Below, in pieces: positions 26,601 to 40,925 of a stretch of DNA of 64,000 nucleotides. How positions within the stretch are numbered: position 1 is the first letter of the stretch; every line of letters starts with the position of its first letter. Position numbers and translations under genes: made by a program. Below the pieces are notes generated by a model. It made no database searches. It was given only the letters and a program-made list of their open reading frames with translations, and had not been told where the DNA came from. Origin of the DNA: Tomocerus qinae (lineage: Eukaryota > Arthropoda > Collembola > Entomobryomorpha > Tomoceridae); NCBI GenBank assembly GCA_020055645.1, contig CM034547.1, forward strand, positions 31,868,513 through 31,932,512, written 5' to 3'.

Positions 26601-29600
26601 TGCATATCTTTATAATATCGGCACATTTTGATAAGGTATAACTCAGGCTCTGGATTTTGTAAAATTGAGAAATGTAATCTCCGTTTCTTTTACTTGTATG
26701 AAGCAATTTGGGGTATCGTTTTCGTGCAAAAAATCGTAAAAGCTTTGGAATATAGCACTCTAGCCAAAAGCGATGCAGGTAAAGATGTTTGGCGATAGCA
26801 AACGAAAAGATTCATACATTAACGACAAACAAGCAAAATATTCATAGAAAATCAATTGAGTAACTCGCTATTAATAAGTGTAGATTTATAATAGAATGAT
26901 TGGAATTTAACATTATTAACAAATTATATCTACTTTAAGTAATATACAGATGATCAAAAGGAAAACTCTATTGGTTAATAGATAATAAGTCATCTCAACT
27001 AATCCTTGCCCACTTATTCCCATTGTATCAGGGATAGAGTATGAAAATCCGTATTGGCAGTTGTTTTTGGAAGCGCGTGTGGTCCAGAAAGGTATTGACT
27101 AGAGTAATAAGCATTATTATGGTTGTCTTGTAAATTCATAGACTTCCCTCCTACAGTAGAGGAGTACATGAAAAGGAAATAAAATACAAGGAGGGGAAAG
27201 AAAGTTTAAGTATATATAGAAATGTACCTCAACAGTAGTAAATACACAGTAAAAAGTATTTTGTATGTATGTCTCGCCCCGAGTGGATGTTACGTGTTTG
27301 GTTTGCAGAAGGAAAGCTGAGCCACAACAGCACAGTTTTGTATGTTGATTGAGCACAGGAGAAGAGACTCAGTTCACAGACACACAAACACAACCCATGG
27401 ATATGTAGGTAGCAATAGCAAAGCGTAAATATATAAAGAAAATCATAATATACGTACATGTAGATATAGTAGTAGAGAATTGAAGTCAGGAAAGGCAGAC
27501 CAGGCCAGGTCAGCTACCAAAATGCATTACATTTACACAGAAGAGTTTCTACGTATCCACATTTGACACATCCCAATATTGTAGAGGCCTTTTTACTTGT
27601 GGTGGGATATGGGTGGAATAAAAACTGGGTGTCGATATACGATATACAAACAATCTGAAAATAGCCACATCTTTACTTACACGTAAGCAAGGTATAGGCT
27701 ACCTGGTAGAGCAGCTCCGTATAGGGAAGTGGAACTGTCTACTTTACTTATAGTTTGTATATAGGGAATATTCAGGCACTCAGTCACTGACGGGGAAAGC
27801 GGAAGAGAAAGTGAAGTAGATCAATCCAACATAACATCCAACTTCCAACCTCAATGGCATTCAATCTAACATTCACCATTCAGACAAACTGAACCGAACC
27901 AAACGACTCTGCTCAGAAGCTGAGCTTGCTCCAAGGAAATACTCAACCGAAAAACTACACATATGTACTTCTAAGTACACTATGACCACATACCTAACAT
28001 AACAGTCCTATCTTTACCAAAGTGTATGTACAGACACTACTGCTCCTTAAGCCTACATTACATTCTTATTTTACTGAACACGAGTGAACTACCAACCAAT
28101 ACAATACTAAATTAAATCAACCAGCCAGAGCAACCCTTGTAAAAATTCTTTACACTGCAAAACTAACTGAGCATATAATAGGATTTTTCATCTGCGAAAC
28201 AAATTCTTGCCTAAGCCTTCCGCTGGATATTTTTTCACCGTGTTTAATACATTTTGACTTTGAGGACTACACCTTTTGTTGGAATTGTTAATACTTAGAT
28301 TCACCAAGACATGCATAAACGAGGCAGGGGCTGATGTTTAAAATTTGATGTCTCCATACGTTAGCATCGTAGATATATTATGTGACAGTGACAGTATCTA
28401 CAACATCTCAATCTGTTCTGTGCTGTCAAAGTCAAGAAAACCAAATTGCTCTTGAAAAATTCTCAATAAAATACTATTTGTTGGTTCTGAATTTATGGAG
28501 CGTTCCTCGGTTGTAAAATTTTATGCGGTAGAAATCACACAGCCATGTTATTTACTCTACCTTAAAACACGCTGAAATGTTTCTTTAACGACTCAACCTT
28601 GACAAAAGATTGTCCTTACTCGTCGGAAGAATAATAAGATTTTTACACGAGATGCAATCTAGTTCAGTCATAAAATATAGATACCACCTATTTCTCATTT
28701 TATTACATTGAATCCAATAAAAAATTAAAGGTACTTGCTCAGAGTGGTATTCATTCAATTTGAAAAGCACGAAAACTGTAATTGCAAATAAATTCTCATT
28801 GTGTACACCAATGCAGCATAACATTCGTAAAAAACATATTCATGAATAAATTAACAGGTCTGGTGAATCCATTCCCATAAATACTGAATGCTGCTACTGA
28901 TGCTGAAGCCATAAATTCTTGGACGGCACAGCTTTCATCGACGCAAATATCACCTGTACAAAACGTTTGTTGTGAGGAGGCCTGAATTATGCCGAGGTTT
29001 CAAATGTTAGCTTGGGGTAACAGAGATGTTTACTTAATTAATGGCAATGAGATAAGATTAGATTACAAAATATTAAATTACAATATTAGAAGCAGATATA
29101 TAATACCTGTGTTTAGAATTTTGCCCCGAGAATTTCATTATCCAGGTTTTATTATTAATTTTATGTACTTGTTTTGACTACAAGAACACAGTCTAATCAG
29201 TTGTTCCTTGTTCCAGGAAAGAACCCCAAAACATATCATTTCGGCTATATAAATGAGTATAGTGAATTCTGAATATAATAGTTTGCCAAAAAAGAAATTT
29301 TACCTAACTTCCGAATAGAAAAGGACATAAACATGATAGTACAACTTTGTTCAAGGGAATGTTGAAAGCACTAGTTCATAAAATGGTAGTAAAATGGTTT
29401 TAAATGTAGGAAAAATGTTTATTAGCGTGTCGTAGGTTATATACCGTAGCAAGACAAAGGAATTATGACCTATAGTTGTTTAGAGTATATACATGCAATT
29501 TAAAGATTGGAAACAAGTTCACACCTATTTAGGTACTTGGTTAAAGTTATTGTCGTGCTGGATATTACTTAGATTCGGCAGATTACATGGAGAGTGGAGT

Positions 29601-32600
29601 CTTTATATAATTTGACAAAGTGCTCAGAGATTTAATAAACTTTATATTGACTAATCAATTAACCCTTGCAGTTCCCAGACCTCTCAGCATATACATTAAA
29701 GCAATGAAAATAGTACTCAAGGGCGCTAATTAGAAATTAATGTGTACAGGGAAAGGCACTTGTTTAACCAATGAGCTGGTGAATACCGGGCAGACTGGGT
29801 AATGTGCATACAAGCATAGCGGCCATAAGCAACTTATACTGCATAATACATAGGTAGATATACAAGTTGCTATGTAAGGCATAGCTACAATTTTATAAGG
29901 AAATCGCAACAGCAAATTAGGCACCAAAGGTGAAAGCATTAGAAGCAGAATAAATGGAATACTAGCAATCTCAGTCCGTGCATAGCTCATATTATATTGG
30001 TAATGTTCACCAACATTTCTGTTACAATTACTAGGCATTTGTATGCTACGAGTACTATGAATTACTTACAGCATACAGAAGGATAATAAAATACTATGTG
30101 AAGTACATGGAGATGCCTCTTGAGAAGGACTCTGTGTACCATACGGAACTATATAAAGATATAGTTGGGCTACTAACCTTTTTCGTTTCCTTTGATTAAA
30201 TGTTTGAATCTGCGTCATACAATAGTCGGTTAACGTATACCATACTTTCCTACAGCTACTTACATCAATTCAAAGGATTCTTCTTATGGTTTTGTGGAAT
30301 AAGAGTACTTGAAACTGCAGTGCAGTCAATAGGAGACTATATAACTACCCTTGCTTATTTGGGGAAAATGAACCTTATATTATGCATACCTAAATACAAG
30401 TACTACACAGAAGTACTATTCGTGCAGACTCCTTTTTCCTACTAAAGTGCTTATCGTTAGACGTAAAACATGGCTAAATAAGTACCTACGACGTAAAGCA
30501 CATACCTATTTGGTCGCACATACATAGCAGCTCATCAACATGAAAAGCCCTCATTTTGCGTGCGTGGCGAAAATGCACTCAATAATGTATGAGAGAATGA
30601 GGCAGTTAATTGAGCCAAAGTGTAACGATCGTCATCATCATCATCATCAACCTGCTTCGCTCTCTGTTCTTTCCAACACTACATCGTGACTTGGCCTTTG
30701 CTTTTATTTTACTGCTTGCATGTACATCCGTATACACGTATGTACATAGGTGCTAAAATAATGTACCTACCATGCCTATACTTCCGTATTACATCCAAAC
30801 TTCTCATATTAGCACAATAGAATACTAAATTTACATATGCTAGCCCCAGTTGTATGTACAACGCGCGGGGTAATGCATTTCCCAGCAGAAATCCCAAACA
30901 TGCTTCCTTCTTCCCCAAATTCTCAAGCATACTTTCCCTGTCTATATATCATATCTACTGTGCCATCTCTATATAGCTACGCATTCGTTTAATAAGTACT
31001 TACACATACGAACGGTACAATGGTACATGTATTTCGGTTAGCCGACCATAATATCTTTGGAATCCAGTCAATCCAGTAATAAATTCAAAGCACTGAACAT
31101 AAATATAAAGTTCAAATAGGAATCCTAAACGATGGCGGTAGCCAAGCACAAAAGGTAAAGCAATGAAATATCAGAGTTATTTTCGTCATGGTTTACAATC
31201 CTTAACTATATATAGATATGTGAATACCTCCTTACGCGCTTTAATGGGTTCACCGAGGGTAATTAGTACTACTTAACTATCACAAATAACTGAAAATTGT
31301 GTTGAGTTAGAACATAAATGTCATGTCCGAAACTTATTTATTTCTTATCTACTTCACTAGCAAGAAATTAGATTAGGTGAATTGGAATACCTATAGTAAA
31401 TTGTTAAGCCTTAATTAGTACACGTAAATGTGATTCCGTTTAATTCATGGTCAGCACACACACGCACAAAGCAGGAAATTCCCTCAAGTTTTTTGAATAG
31501 GTATACATCTATACAGTGAAGAGCAATAGATCATCTAATAATAGAGACCTACAAGCCTACAGGAATTGTTAATTACCTAGGTCTTTTAATAGTAATTGGA
31601 GAATGCGCCAGTGCACAAAGAGAGAGAAGTATTATTCAAAAGTCAAGAACAAAAGTACAAAAGTGGTCAAGTAGAAGAAGCCAAGGTAAAAGTAATTGAA
31701 CGAGTCAATGAACACGATATTAGATGAAATACTAATTAGTTAACTCGTTTATATAATTAAATGAAATAAATAATAGATATTTAGGAGAAAGCCTTTGGGC
31801 CATAATTTGATTGTTTTGTCTAGGTTCGGTGATTAGGAAAAGGAAAGAAATAAGAGATGGCAAGAAATGAAGATTGAAACATGGCTGAGCTGAAAGCTCG
31901 GTTAGTTGAAGCCAGTGGAACAGATGAAGTACTAACAAGTATAATATAATATGTACATATATCCTGTACTTATATCTAGTCTAGTGGTTGTAATATGATG
32001 TTCTATGAAGAGTTGCATGGCAGTTAGACTCATAAGGTTGTAATCGTAACTCACCTTAACTGAGTGCCTATTGTACGCTCGTAGTTTTTGTTACACATCT
32101 ACTTTTCTTTATTTCAGTCGCTCGACCTTATAATAAGTGTGTGCCTTTGGAGTAAGTATGTAGTTTATATTTTAGGAGCACTGGGACATGGCAAGGGAGA
32201 ACATTGGTATATTATGAAGGTGCTTCCAAATGCTTCTCACTATAACAAGGGACTTGCCTTACATGGAACATGAGATGGGATTTTTGACGAGTTACAGGAT
32301 TAGAAAAAGAGTTGGCCTGTAGCAAGGAAAGCAATTGGGGAAAGGCGCTTTTCTTCTCCAGCTTTCTCTCTGCTTTCTCACATCCACCATCTTTCACTCA
32401 GTTTACTCACTCCACTCACTATACTTCCCTTGAACATATATCAACTCCATAACTTTCTCTCTCTCGCTCTGTTCACAATATTGTATCTCTACTCCACTTT
32501 TACCTTAATCCCTAGCTTTAATTAAATATACAAATTTTTTTACAGAGTAATAATGTGTCTATTATACAAGGGGAATTTTCCACCCGCATGCCATTAATGA

Positions 32601-32795
32601 GATCGTCACTTGTCTGATTAAATTAAATTACAAATTATGGTCACTCAACAGCGGAGGAGTAAAAATAAACCAAAATTCATACAGAGAATTGTAACTGCGT
32701 AGGTCTGTAAGACCTTTGTCAGTGAGTAGTATTAGTAGTTAAGGATTTTTATATTTGGCATCTCTCTACCTTCTAAGCCTAACTATCAGGAACTC
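20632..32795. other. long gene-free stretch
   Basis: No gene supported. One exon-like frame on the minus strand (28796-28953) is discussed under findings. A (TCA)6 microsatellite lies at 30632-30649. If the Dpr exon belongs to the host, this would be its upstream intron. Confidence 0.5.
30632..30649. repeat. (TCA)6 microsatellite
   Basis: Six perfect TCA units directly after GATCG. Confidence 0.9.
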
Positions 32796-33104
32796 TCAGT
32801 TTGTATCCTTAGCTAGCGGGGAAATATTGGAAGGTTCTCTTCTGTCTGTTCTTTTCACTTGAATTCTCCTTGGCCTGACCTGTTCCTGTCTGAGTGAGTT
32901 GATTTGCCTTGTCTTGACTCGGTTTGGCTTCCATCGCAGGCTTGCTTGCTTTGGTTGCGTTGTTCTATGTGCTGCTGCTGTTGGCTCAAGAACTACCTGA
33001 CCAGTTTTTTGATCAAACTCCAATCTATCTAACCGACCAACAGAGTAGAACATAGCAGACGAGACAGGAGCTAGATCTTTTATCGTCCATATACACGGAG
33101 TCAT
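32796..33104 (-). CDS. possible small basic protein, 102 residues, unrecognised
   Basis: Open frame from ATG (context ACAATGA) to TGA. It is noticeably less AT-rich than its surroundings and has mixed, protein-like composition: YSVGRLDRLEFDQKTGQVVLEP at about 20-41, then a strongly basic, Q/R/K-rich second half ending in SPLAKDTN. There is no signal peptide, membrane segment or motif I recognise. Possible donors inside it (CAG followed by GTAGTT or GTCAGG) mean it could also be part of a spliced gene. The length is within what chance could give in a window of this size. Only its composition speaks for it. Confidence 0.25.
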   Translation of the reverse strand: MTPCIWTIKDLAPVSSAMFYSVGRLDRLEFDQKTGQVVLEPTAAAHRTTQPKQASLRWKPNRVKTRQINSLRQEQVRPRRIQVKRTDRREPSNISPLAKDTN

Positions 33105-33916
33105 TGTATAGTTGCATGAAGTTGAGCATTAGCGGTAAGAGTGATATACATTTGCTTACGCTATCCTTTATGTTAGTAATATGTTCCATCTAGTACACTT
33201 ACCCCCACTATATATAGAAATACATACTAACTACACAGATATTGATTTGATCACACTATATAAAGAGATCTACATGAGAGAAGTTACGGCAGAGAATAGA
33301 CAAAGTCATTTTTCAACTATCTACAAGCTTTGCTTTCACCCTCCTATAGACAGTATTATTAGAAAACGACTGTCTAAAGGAGAATTACTCGGAACTGTAA
33401 GTAATTCTGCTGTGTAGGCCAAAACTAGACTAACTTTATTTACACTTACAAACTTGCGATACAACTTATACCTATTAGTAGCATATTTTTCTAACGCAGA
33501 ATGGTATAACTTATAACGTACATTAATAAAGTAGCTGGACTTGGACTATCTTATATCTAAAGTACATACATGTGGTGCAAGGGTGACGTTGCCCAATTCC
33601 ACTGACCATCCTAGATCACATGGCTCTGTTTTCTCAATGTAGCATGTATAACATGTCAGTGGACTTTATAAGGGAGTGGATAAGTAGATCACCTACACGG
33701 TAGGCATTATATAATATGTTTGTCTTTAGTTGGTTTACTAGTAAGTATAGTTACCTATCTGTATGCACATCAACTTGGCACTGTTGGCACACAAACACAA
33801 CTTAGAGTTAGCACAAAGCGCTGACCCATATATTTCAAATAAAGGACAGTGTTAGGCATCCATTAGACTGGCGGAATTCGGTGTAGTGTTGCAAAACACG
33901 TTGAGTGTGATCAAAG

Positions 33917-34523
33917 CAGTGTACAAAATACCATTTACCACTTAACAGTGGTAAGTGGTTTTTAATGGTATTTAACGTTAAATACCACTATCATAAAGTA
34001 GTGGTAAGTGGTATAAATGGTAAAAATGGTAAAAATAGTGTCATTTAAATTTCGTGTTTGAATTTTGAATAAAATTCTGTGCCAAAGTATGATCAAATAG
34101 CTTAGCAGATGATCATTGTTGTCACAAATTGATAAGTGTTCATCATCATCAATCAGAGTAGGATTCAACCAATGGAGGCACTAACAAACCTTGCCGATTG
34201 AGAAATTAATTGCAATTAAATTAGCATCAATTTTAAATGGGCGATACCAAATACAATCTTTCTTTCTTCATTTTTTTAATAACTTTTGATGTACAATCAA
34301 ATACATATGATTAATTTAATTGATTGAGGGGCTAATTGGAAATATTTCATAGAAAATAAAGTTTTAAAACTTATATTTTAGGAAGTCTGGTGTATCTGTA
34401 CTCAGCTGTCTAATCAATTGCTAAAATTTACCATTTTTACCATTAAATGCATTTTTACCATTAAGTGCATTTATATCACTCAGATGGTAAAAAAGGCTAA
34501 AAAGTGGTAAATATTGAACACTG
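33917..34523. mobile_element. non-autonomous hAT-type element with 8-bp target duplication
   Basis: Ends are inverted: left CAGTGTACAAAATACCATTT, right (reverse complement) CAGTGTTCAATATTTACCAC. Both sides are flanked by the perfect 8-bp repeat GATCAAAG (33909-33916 and 34524-34531). An 8-bp duplication and CAGTG termini are hallmarks of the hAT superfamily. The 607-bp interior has no transposase. It carries many subterminal copies of a GGTAA/TTACC word (GGTAAGTGGT, ATGGTAAAAATGG, TTTTTACCATT) facing both ways, likely transposase-binding or foldback sequence. It also has the perfect palindrome GGTATTTAACGTTAAATACC (33967-33986). Confidence 0.85.
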
Positions 34524-37070
34524 GATCAAAGGCCTTGTGTCAACTAAAGAACTGATGAGATGGGATTTGAGTTGAGGCTTCAGCTCGGTCCATGCAAGCC
34601 TTTTTTCATACGTTATTCTATGGCACACTCAGGCCTGTGGTACACACAAAGCAACTTTCCTCATACTGTCGACGCCTTCGACTAGCTTTTGCTTTTACAA
34701 ATGCAAGTCAAAGACGAGTCATCAAAAGAAACTTTAAGTTTAACCAAAGTGGGAAGGTAACAGGAGTCGTACGTAGTCCGTAGTCACAGCATCTATCTAG
34801 TAATTGGCTAGTCTTTAATTCTGTTGCAAAGCAAATAGGGATTAGTCCTAACTAGTGTATGGAATTAGAGGCGAGAAAAATGTGAAAAAGTGCCGGAGCA
34901 TTTTAATCGAGAAAGTCAATAATGTGTGGCGTAAAATGCGCAAGGACGTGAACATGAGGAAGAACATGAACGGTGAATATCTATCTAGTGACTTTTTAAG
35001 TTGGACACGGACACGACATTGAGACAAGGGAAGGCAGGACTGGAGAGAAACATTAGGTACTAGTTCAGCATGGACTGACTTAAGTAGTAGAAGTAGATAT
35101 AAGTGAAAGCAAGGGGACGCAATTTCAGTTTTTCGCTTTTTTCGTCTGATTTGGTGTGGCTTGGGCATCGGTGTGAAGTGAGAATGTGGAGCGTTCCACG
35201 AATGCCAATGCGTCTCTCTCAATTTCTCTGTTGGCTCGTTCCAGGTTAAACTGAACCTTTTTCTCCAGTGGACTTTCTTTCTCACTCTATTCCAGATATA
35301 TAGCACTAGACACTCAATGCCATTCTAGTTACTTAGAATGCACGACTACTTGCCACATAGACTTTTTCAGAACAGAGACTGCAATGCACTAGTACCTACC
35401 AACTCACTATAATATGACCAAGAAGACCTAACTGCTTTACCGAGCACTATTTACCATTTACTACTAGGGATAGAAGGGACTGTCATGTATAAAATAACCA
35501 AGGCCAGCTTCCAAATATTTCACATACCTAATACATGTACTATTACTATAGTTCGTATATTAGTTTTGCCCTGTCATGCCTTCCTTCATTGCTCCACTCA
35601 CATTCACACAGGACTTGCTCCAAAGTGAACCGGAGATCGGAGTGAATATCACATCAGACGAGGAGAGAGTGAGGATTTGAGTCGCCCGGGTCCTATCCAC
35701 TGGATGCTAACGAGAAGTCGGGAACTATTGAACCATAAAGGCATTATGAATGGAGATTGGTCCGGAGCCATGATGCATGGGACAATGAAAAGTAAGAGAA
35801 GAATGTTCAAACTCCTTGTTTTGGCACTACTGGCAATTTTATGAGTGCAATCTATCACCCATAGAAAAGTTTAGTCCGAAAGCATGTGTCTAGATCCCGT
35901 ATTACTTACATTACAATTCATGCAGACCAACCTACACAGCTACATAAATATATTATACATACACATCATAATCCGAACACACCTACCTGCTACACATACG
36001 CGTTACAACATCTCATGCGTGAGAAGATCACAGACACTGAGCTAGGTACTTACTAGCATAATATACAAATATATCATTCACACCAATTCAAACCATATGT
36101 TTGGAGTCTGGACAGAAATTCCTGAGACCACATAAGAATACAAGACTAAAAATAACCCATACTATATGGGTCCGGAAAAATTGAGAATCGCAACGGACAG
36201 ATCAGATGAGAGCGATCTTGTGATAGGACAAGAAGGATATGAGGTCCAGTCTAGTGGGAACGATTATTCGCAACAGCGGTTCCTGAATTTTTCATAGTAG
36301 TACAAGATACAACACGACGACATCGATATGCAAGATAGTCGCAGAATAGGACGACACGTGAAATAGGTTTGTTGCATTGCATTGGATTAGTAGATTGGGA
36401 GGTTGGAAGGAGATTGGATTGGTGTGGTGGTGTGGCAGTGTCATTTTGACACGGAAAAGTATCCTCTGCTCCACGCCAGAAGAAGACAGAGACAACAAAG
36501 GAAAAAGCAGGAGAGCATACCACCTAGAGGCTCCTTTCCCTATCCTTCTATTCTTTCTCACTTAAGGAAACTGTCAGCTTGAAATAAGCTTAAAGGAACC
36601 AGAAACCAAGTAAGTCATTTCTGACAAGCCTCAAAAGAACGGGAAGACACCCCACTGGATGTTTATACTCAAATTTTGCACGCCATCAATTTCAACGGAT
36701 CATAAATTTCTCAGTGTGATTAAGATTTTAAATTTGTGGCAGAGCGGACACTTCTGAGCTGACTAACATGTAATCAAATTGCATAATACTAATAGCATAC
36801 CAACATACCTTTGGTGGTGGCGGTGGATGATGGGATATTAATGCACATAACCTTTAATGTCTTATTAATACACACCTTAGCTGCATACTATATTATACAG
36901 CATGTACTTAGCACTAAATAGAACCTGATTTATACTGTATTCATAAACTACACACTATCATGGTATACTACACTAATATATTCCATTAAAAAATTTGTTC
37001 TCGGAAAACTAGAATATCTGAAGTAAATATACATTCATAACAGTAAGAATGAATGTTACATATAGTATAA

Positions 37071-37106
37071 AATTACCTGTGATAATTTAAAAGAAGGAGA
37101 AAAAAG
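37071..37106 (-). promoter_or_regulatory. candidate recursive splice site (weaker)
   Basis: On the minus strand a long pyrimidine run (CTTTTTTCTCCTTCTTTT), then AAATTATCACAG ending at 37077, is followed at once by the donor-like GTAATT (37076-37071). The acceptor is good and the donor moderate. It has the same orientation as the Dpr exon. Confidence 0.25.
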
Positions 37107-39503
37107 TTTTTCACGAGACAAGAAGCGAGAGAGTGTTGAGTAGGCGAATATAAATGATTAGCAATAGAATGCTTATCTCCTCTGAGAATTGCTATCACAT
37201 TGCCATAACTCAAGTGGGGAGAGTGGCAAAGGAGTCTCATGACTCGGCATATAATTGGCGTAAAACTTTCGTTAAATTGCTCAAGTCGTTTCATTGAACG
37301 TGTCGACTCTTTAGAATAGTTTCATAGGGTAGGCCATTTAATCCCCAATTTATCGATTTCTGATAACCCATTTTCAGAAGGAACAATGGCAATAGATCTT
37401 GGAAATTTTTATCTGGTTCGCCAGTGCTCTTTGTCTTTCGTCCCCGCCTCTTTTCCCCAATAACCCATAAAGATGAGCCGAACCTTGAGTTACTACTCTG
37501 TACTATCTAAGCTCTGGATTATGTCGGGTAGTAGTAGTACATACTATTATTGCACCATGTATCTGCCCCTCTTTCTGTACTATAGTTGTATTAGTAATGG
37601 AGTAGTAGAAATAGGAGCACTAAAAACAGCACAACTGACTGAATGGAACGCAACGGGCAAGAAAAAAGTCTTTGACGCCGACATACAAGACATCCATGAA
37701 TGTATCTCTCTCCAAGGAGAAATTGGTGGAGCCGGAACCTTTGTACGGGTAGGCTCTTGAGCCGAATGGACAGAGAAAGTTGCCGAACCGAGAATTACAT
37801 TGATATTGGTATCAAAGATACACATACACATTGTATTGCAACTCGTACACTTTCTATTCTAACCATAAATTTATGTATTTAGAAAACGATGGATGGAATA
37901 TCTAGTCGGAGGATAGAGAAAAGGAAACATAAGTAGAAATCTTTTTTCTTCTCTTTCCTCCACTCCCATTCTGTATCACGCAATGTAGCATTGCTCCACA
38001 TCCACTCCTTATATGCACACTCATCTCCTCTATACTTTCACCAAAAAAGGACAGAAATGCGAATAAATGTAACAAAGCTACCTAACTGAAGCTTACTTAG
38101 CACAATAAGTAGTGAATAGACGTTTCCTTCCTTCCTCCCTTCATTTCTTTCAGTAGTAAAACTACGTTACTACTAGTACTAGATAGAGTTCCCACCCTGA
38201 TAGCTGTTCATATGTATTTTACGTTCTTCTTCTACATTACATTACGTAACGTTTCATCGAGAAATTTTGTAGCTCTTGAATTGCTTCTTCACCAGTCTAA
38301 ATTGCCTATAACTCCTCATTTTGGGCAGAAGGAAAACTCTTCCTTTCCACACTTTACTTTCCCTCTCATTTCCTTTACTTTCCCTCAATCCGTCCCAATC
38401 CTAATCCGAGTCTTCTCTCTCAGACAGTCACTTTCTCTCTGTGTACAATTGTAACTCTCCATAAGCAGCTATTGGTTCTCAACTCCTACATTTCTTATGA
38501 AACCATTTCAACGCACAGATATCAATACTATTATCAGTACACTATACAAGAAAACCACGGCAGACAACACATATGCCTCGGTATAAACGTGTGTAAATTT
38601 TATGGCTTCTTTTATCTATGGCTACGAATAAGAATCATTGAACTTCTCTACACTCCAAGACCAGTTTAACTGCCTAACGCAAACTAATGTACAACACAAA
38701 TGTACCATAGTCAACGCGGTGTGATTCATCTCATTCCTCCGTCCTTTAACATACATTTTTTAAATTACACGATCACAATTGCGAATCTCCTCCCATTATT
38801 TCCTTTCGTTATTAGAATACATTAAAACGAAAATAATGTTAGCTAGATGTAATAATTTACATTTATTGAATTATAGTCATTAAAAATGTATTTTGTAAAT
38901 AGTACATTGGCAATCGCTACCATCAGCAAGATTAGTTTGTGACAATACAAATTAAAAGCAAATAATTTTCTAGGTCATGAAATTGGGTTGGCAATTTCGT
39001 GTCATATTTGGAACGAATGATGCCTATGGATGAAGGATGGCATTAAATGCACTGGGGAACAGCTATGGAGAACTCAACATCAAAATCAACATGAACAATA
39101 CAAATCGGATCGGAAGCCAAGCCAGGAAATCAATTTGGAGATTAGAGAAGAGAAGACTTCTACAGAGACATGACTCTTTGGGTCTAGACGCAGCAGACAA
39201 TAGTGCAACTAAGGTGATTTGTTTTCCTCGACCTAAAACCAACCAAGAGTCTTATAAATAACTGAAGAAAGGAAACAGAACTGTAATGAGGATAAGGAAA
39301 TAGTAGACCAAGTTAGTTCTTCTCCTACTTTCCTATATTACCAATCTCACAATACCTAATTCAAGATTTTGTGTGTACAGAGTACAGTATTACAATTACC
39401 AACGAAATGCGCTACGCGTATACTTATTGTCCCGAGTTCTTGTTCTTATGTATGTATTTATATTGGCACAAGGAAAACAATAAGGATTGCAATTTTGGGC
39501 TTT

Positions 39504-39517
39504 GCTCTCTCTCTCTC
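39504..39517. repeat. (CT)n microsatellite
   Basis: Seven CT units, followed by CCCTCC. Confidence 0.85.
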
Positions 39518-40911
39518 CCTCCTACACATTGTGCTGACTACAAAGAAATCACAGGGCCATAAACTGTGAAAGTAACTAAAACTAAAAGTATAGAGAAATG
39601 AAGTGAAAGTAGGCCGGAGTCCCATCAAATCAAGCAACAAGAGACTCACTCTCTATGGAAAATCCAGAATTATAGCTAATTTGCCCGAAAACAACCCATT
39701 TTACTGTCATCAGCCACAGATTCACCCACATTCCACGCACCCAGAAGCTTTTGTCCTTTCACATTGTAAATCTAGCTGTTCACCATCATGTTACTTACAA
39801 ATGCATAGTTAGCCAGACACCTAGTTACTTTTGAGAGTGCTATCTACATTGTGTTCTCCATTCAAAAATTATAGGAATGTCAAAAAATAATCATTCTCTC
39901 TGACATTTCTATAGCGTGTAAAAATCAAACCCCACAGATGTTTTTAGTGTAGACAATGCAGACAATTTTCCTAAAACATCAGATTGTTAAAAATTAATCC
40001 TACGCTTGATTCTTTAATGAAATTGAAAGCTTTCCCTAACATTTAGAAATCTATAGTGTAGTAAGTGTAGTAGACTAGCCAGTAATGGATCAGAACAGAA
40101 GTATGTAATTATATTAATTAAATATACCTCAGAAAGTCAAAAACAACAAAAATGCCCCTTGTTTACATGTCCAAAAATACATGTAAATTCTGTCTTTATA
40201 CTCTTGTCCATTTCAAAGTCAATCTTATGCGTTATGTAAATTACCTTCCAGCGTAATGTAACGGCTGCTAAAAATTAATAATTATATCTTATTAATTTCT
40301 TTTAAAAATTATTCTTAACGTCAATGGTGATCTGAAATTGCTGTTTTATTATTGACACGCCATCACGCACAGATTGTTTTTAACTGAATAAGACGGAAGT
40401 CTAGATAGAAACTAATATTGTTTTGGTGCGTAACAAGGTTGAAACACCTGGAAGTAACACTAAAGATATGTGCACAGCAAAGGCGTCTCCATTTACCCGT
40501 AGCCTCATTTCAAATAAAATTACGTTAAACTTAAGATTGTTATGAACTTGTCTATAATTTATTCTTTAAAGCAGAGACAAAAGAGACAGAGCCGCCATCA
40601 GTGATTCAGAAATTGAGAAAGATAATGGAATTAGATTTGAAAACATGAAGAAAAGTTCCCGAAAGTAGAACAATGCAGTTGTTATTTGAATTGACAAAGC
40701 AAAGTAATCCGAGCCAGGACAGGCAGAAGTACTTCTATAGTATAAGTCCATCTTGATAATCAAATGCATTGACTAAAGGACTGTACTTACATGTAATACG
40801 AAACACATTAGAGAGTAAAGTATAACAACAAAGAGACTGCAAATGAACTGAAGGGTGGTCTGATTTGGTTTACAGAATTTCATGGTAGACAGGGGTAGAA
40901 ATAGGAATGAG

Positions 40912-40925
40912 TGAGAGAGAGAGAG
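40912..40925. repeat. (GA)n microsatellite
   Basis: A short run of GA units after GAGT. It is unrelated in flank to the CT tract at 39.5 kb. Confidence 0.8.

Noticed and set aside
34848..35306. 152-codon minus-strand frame
   Set aside because: Lies in a purine-rich plus-strand patch that suppresses stops on the minus strand; repetitive L/F/S/K composition, no domain.
39037..39261. 74-codon plus-strand frame with coding-like middle (SIWRLEKRRLLQRHDSLGLD) and a GTGATT donor-like end
   Set aside because: An in-frame TGA lies just before the ATG and no acceptor precedes it. Nothing recognised; too short to support alone.
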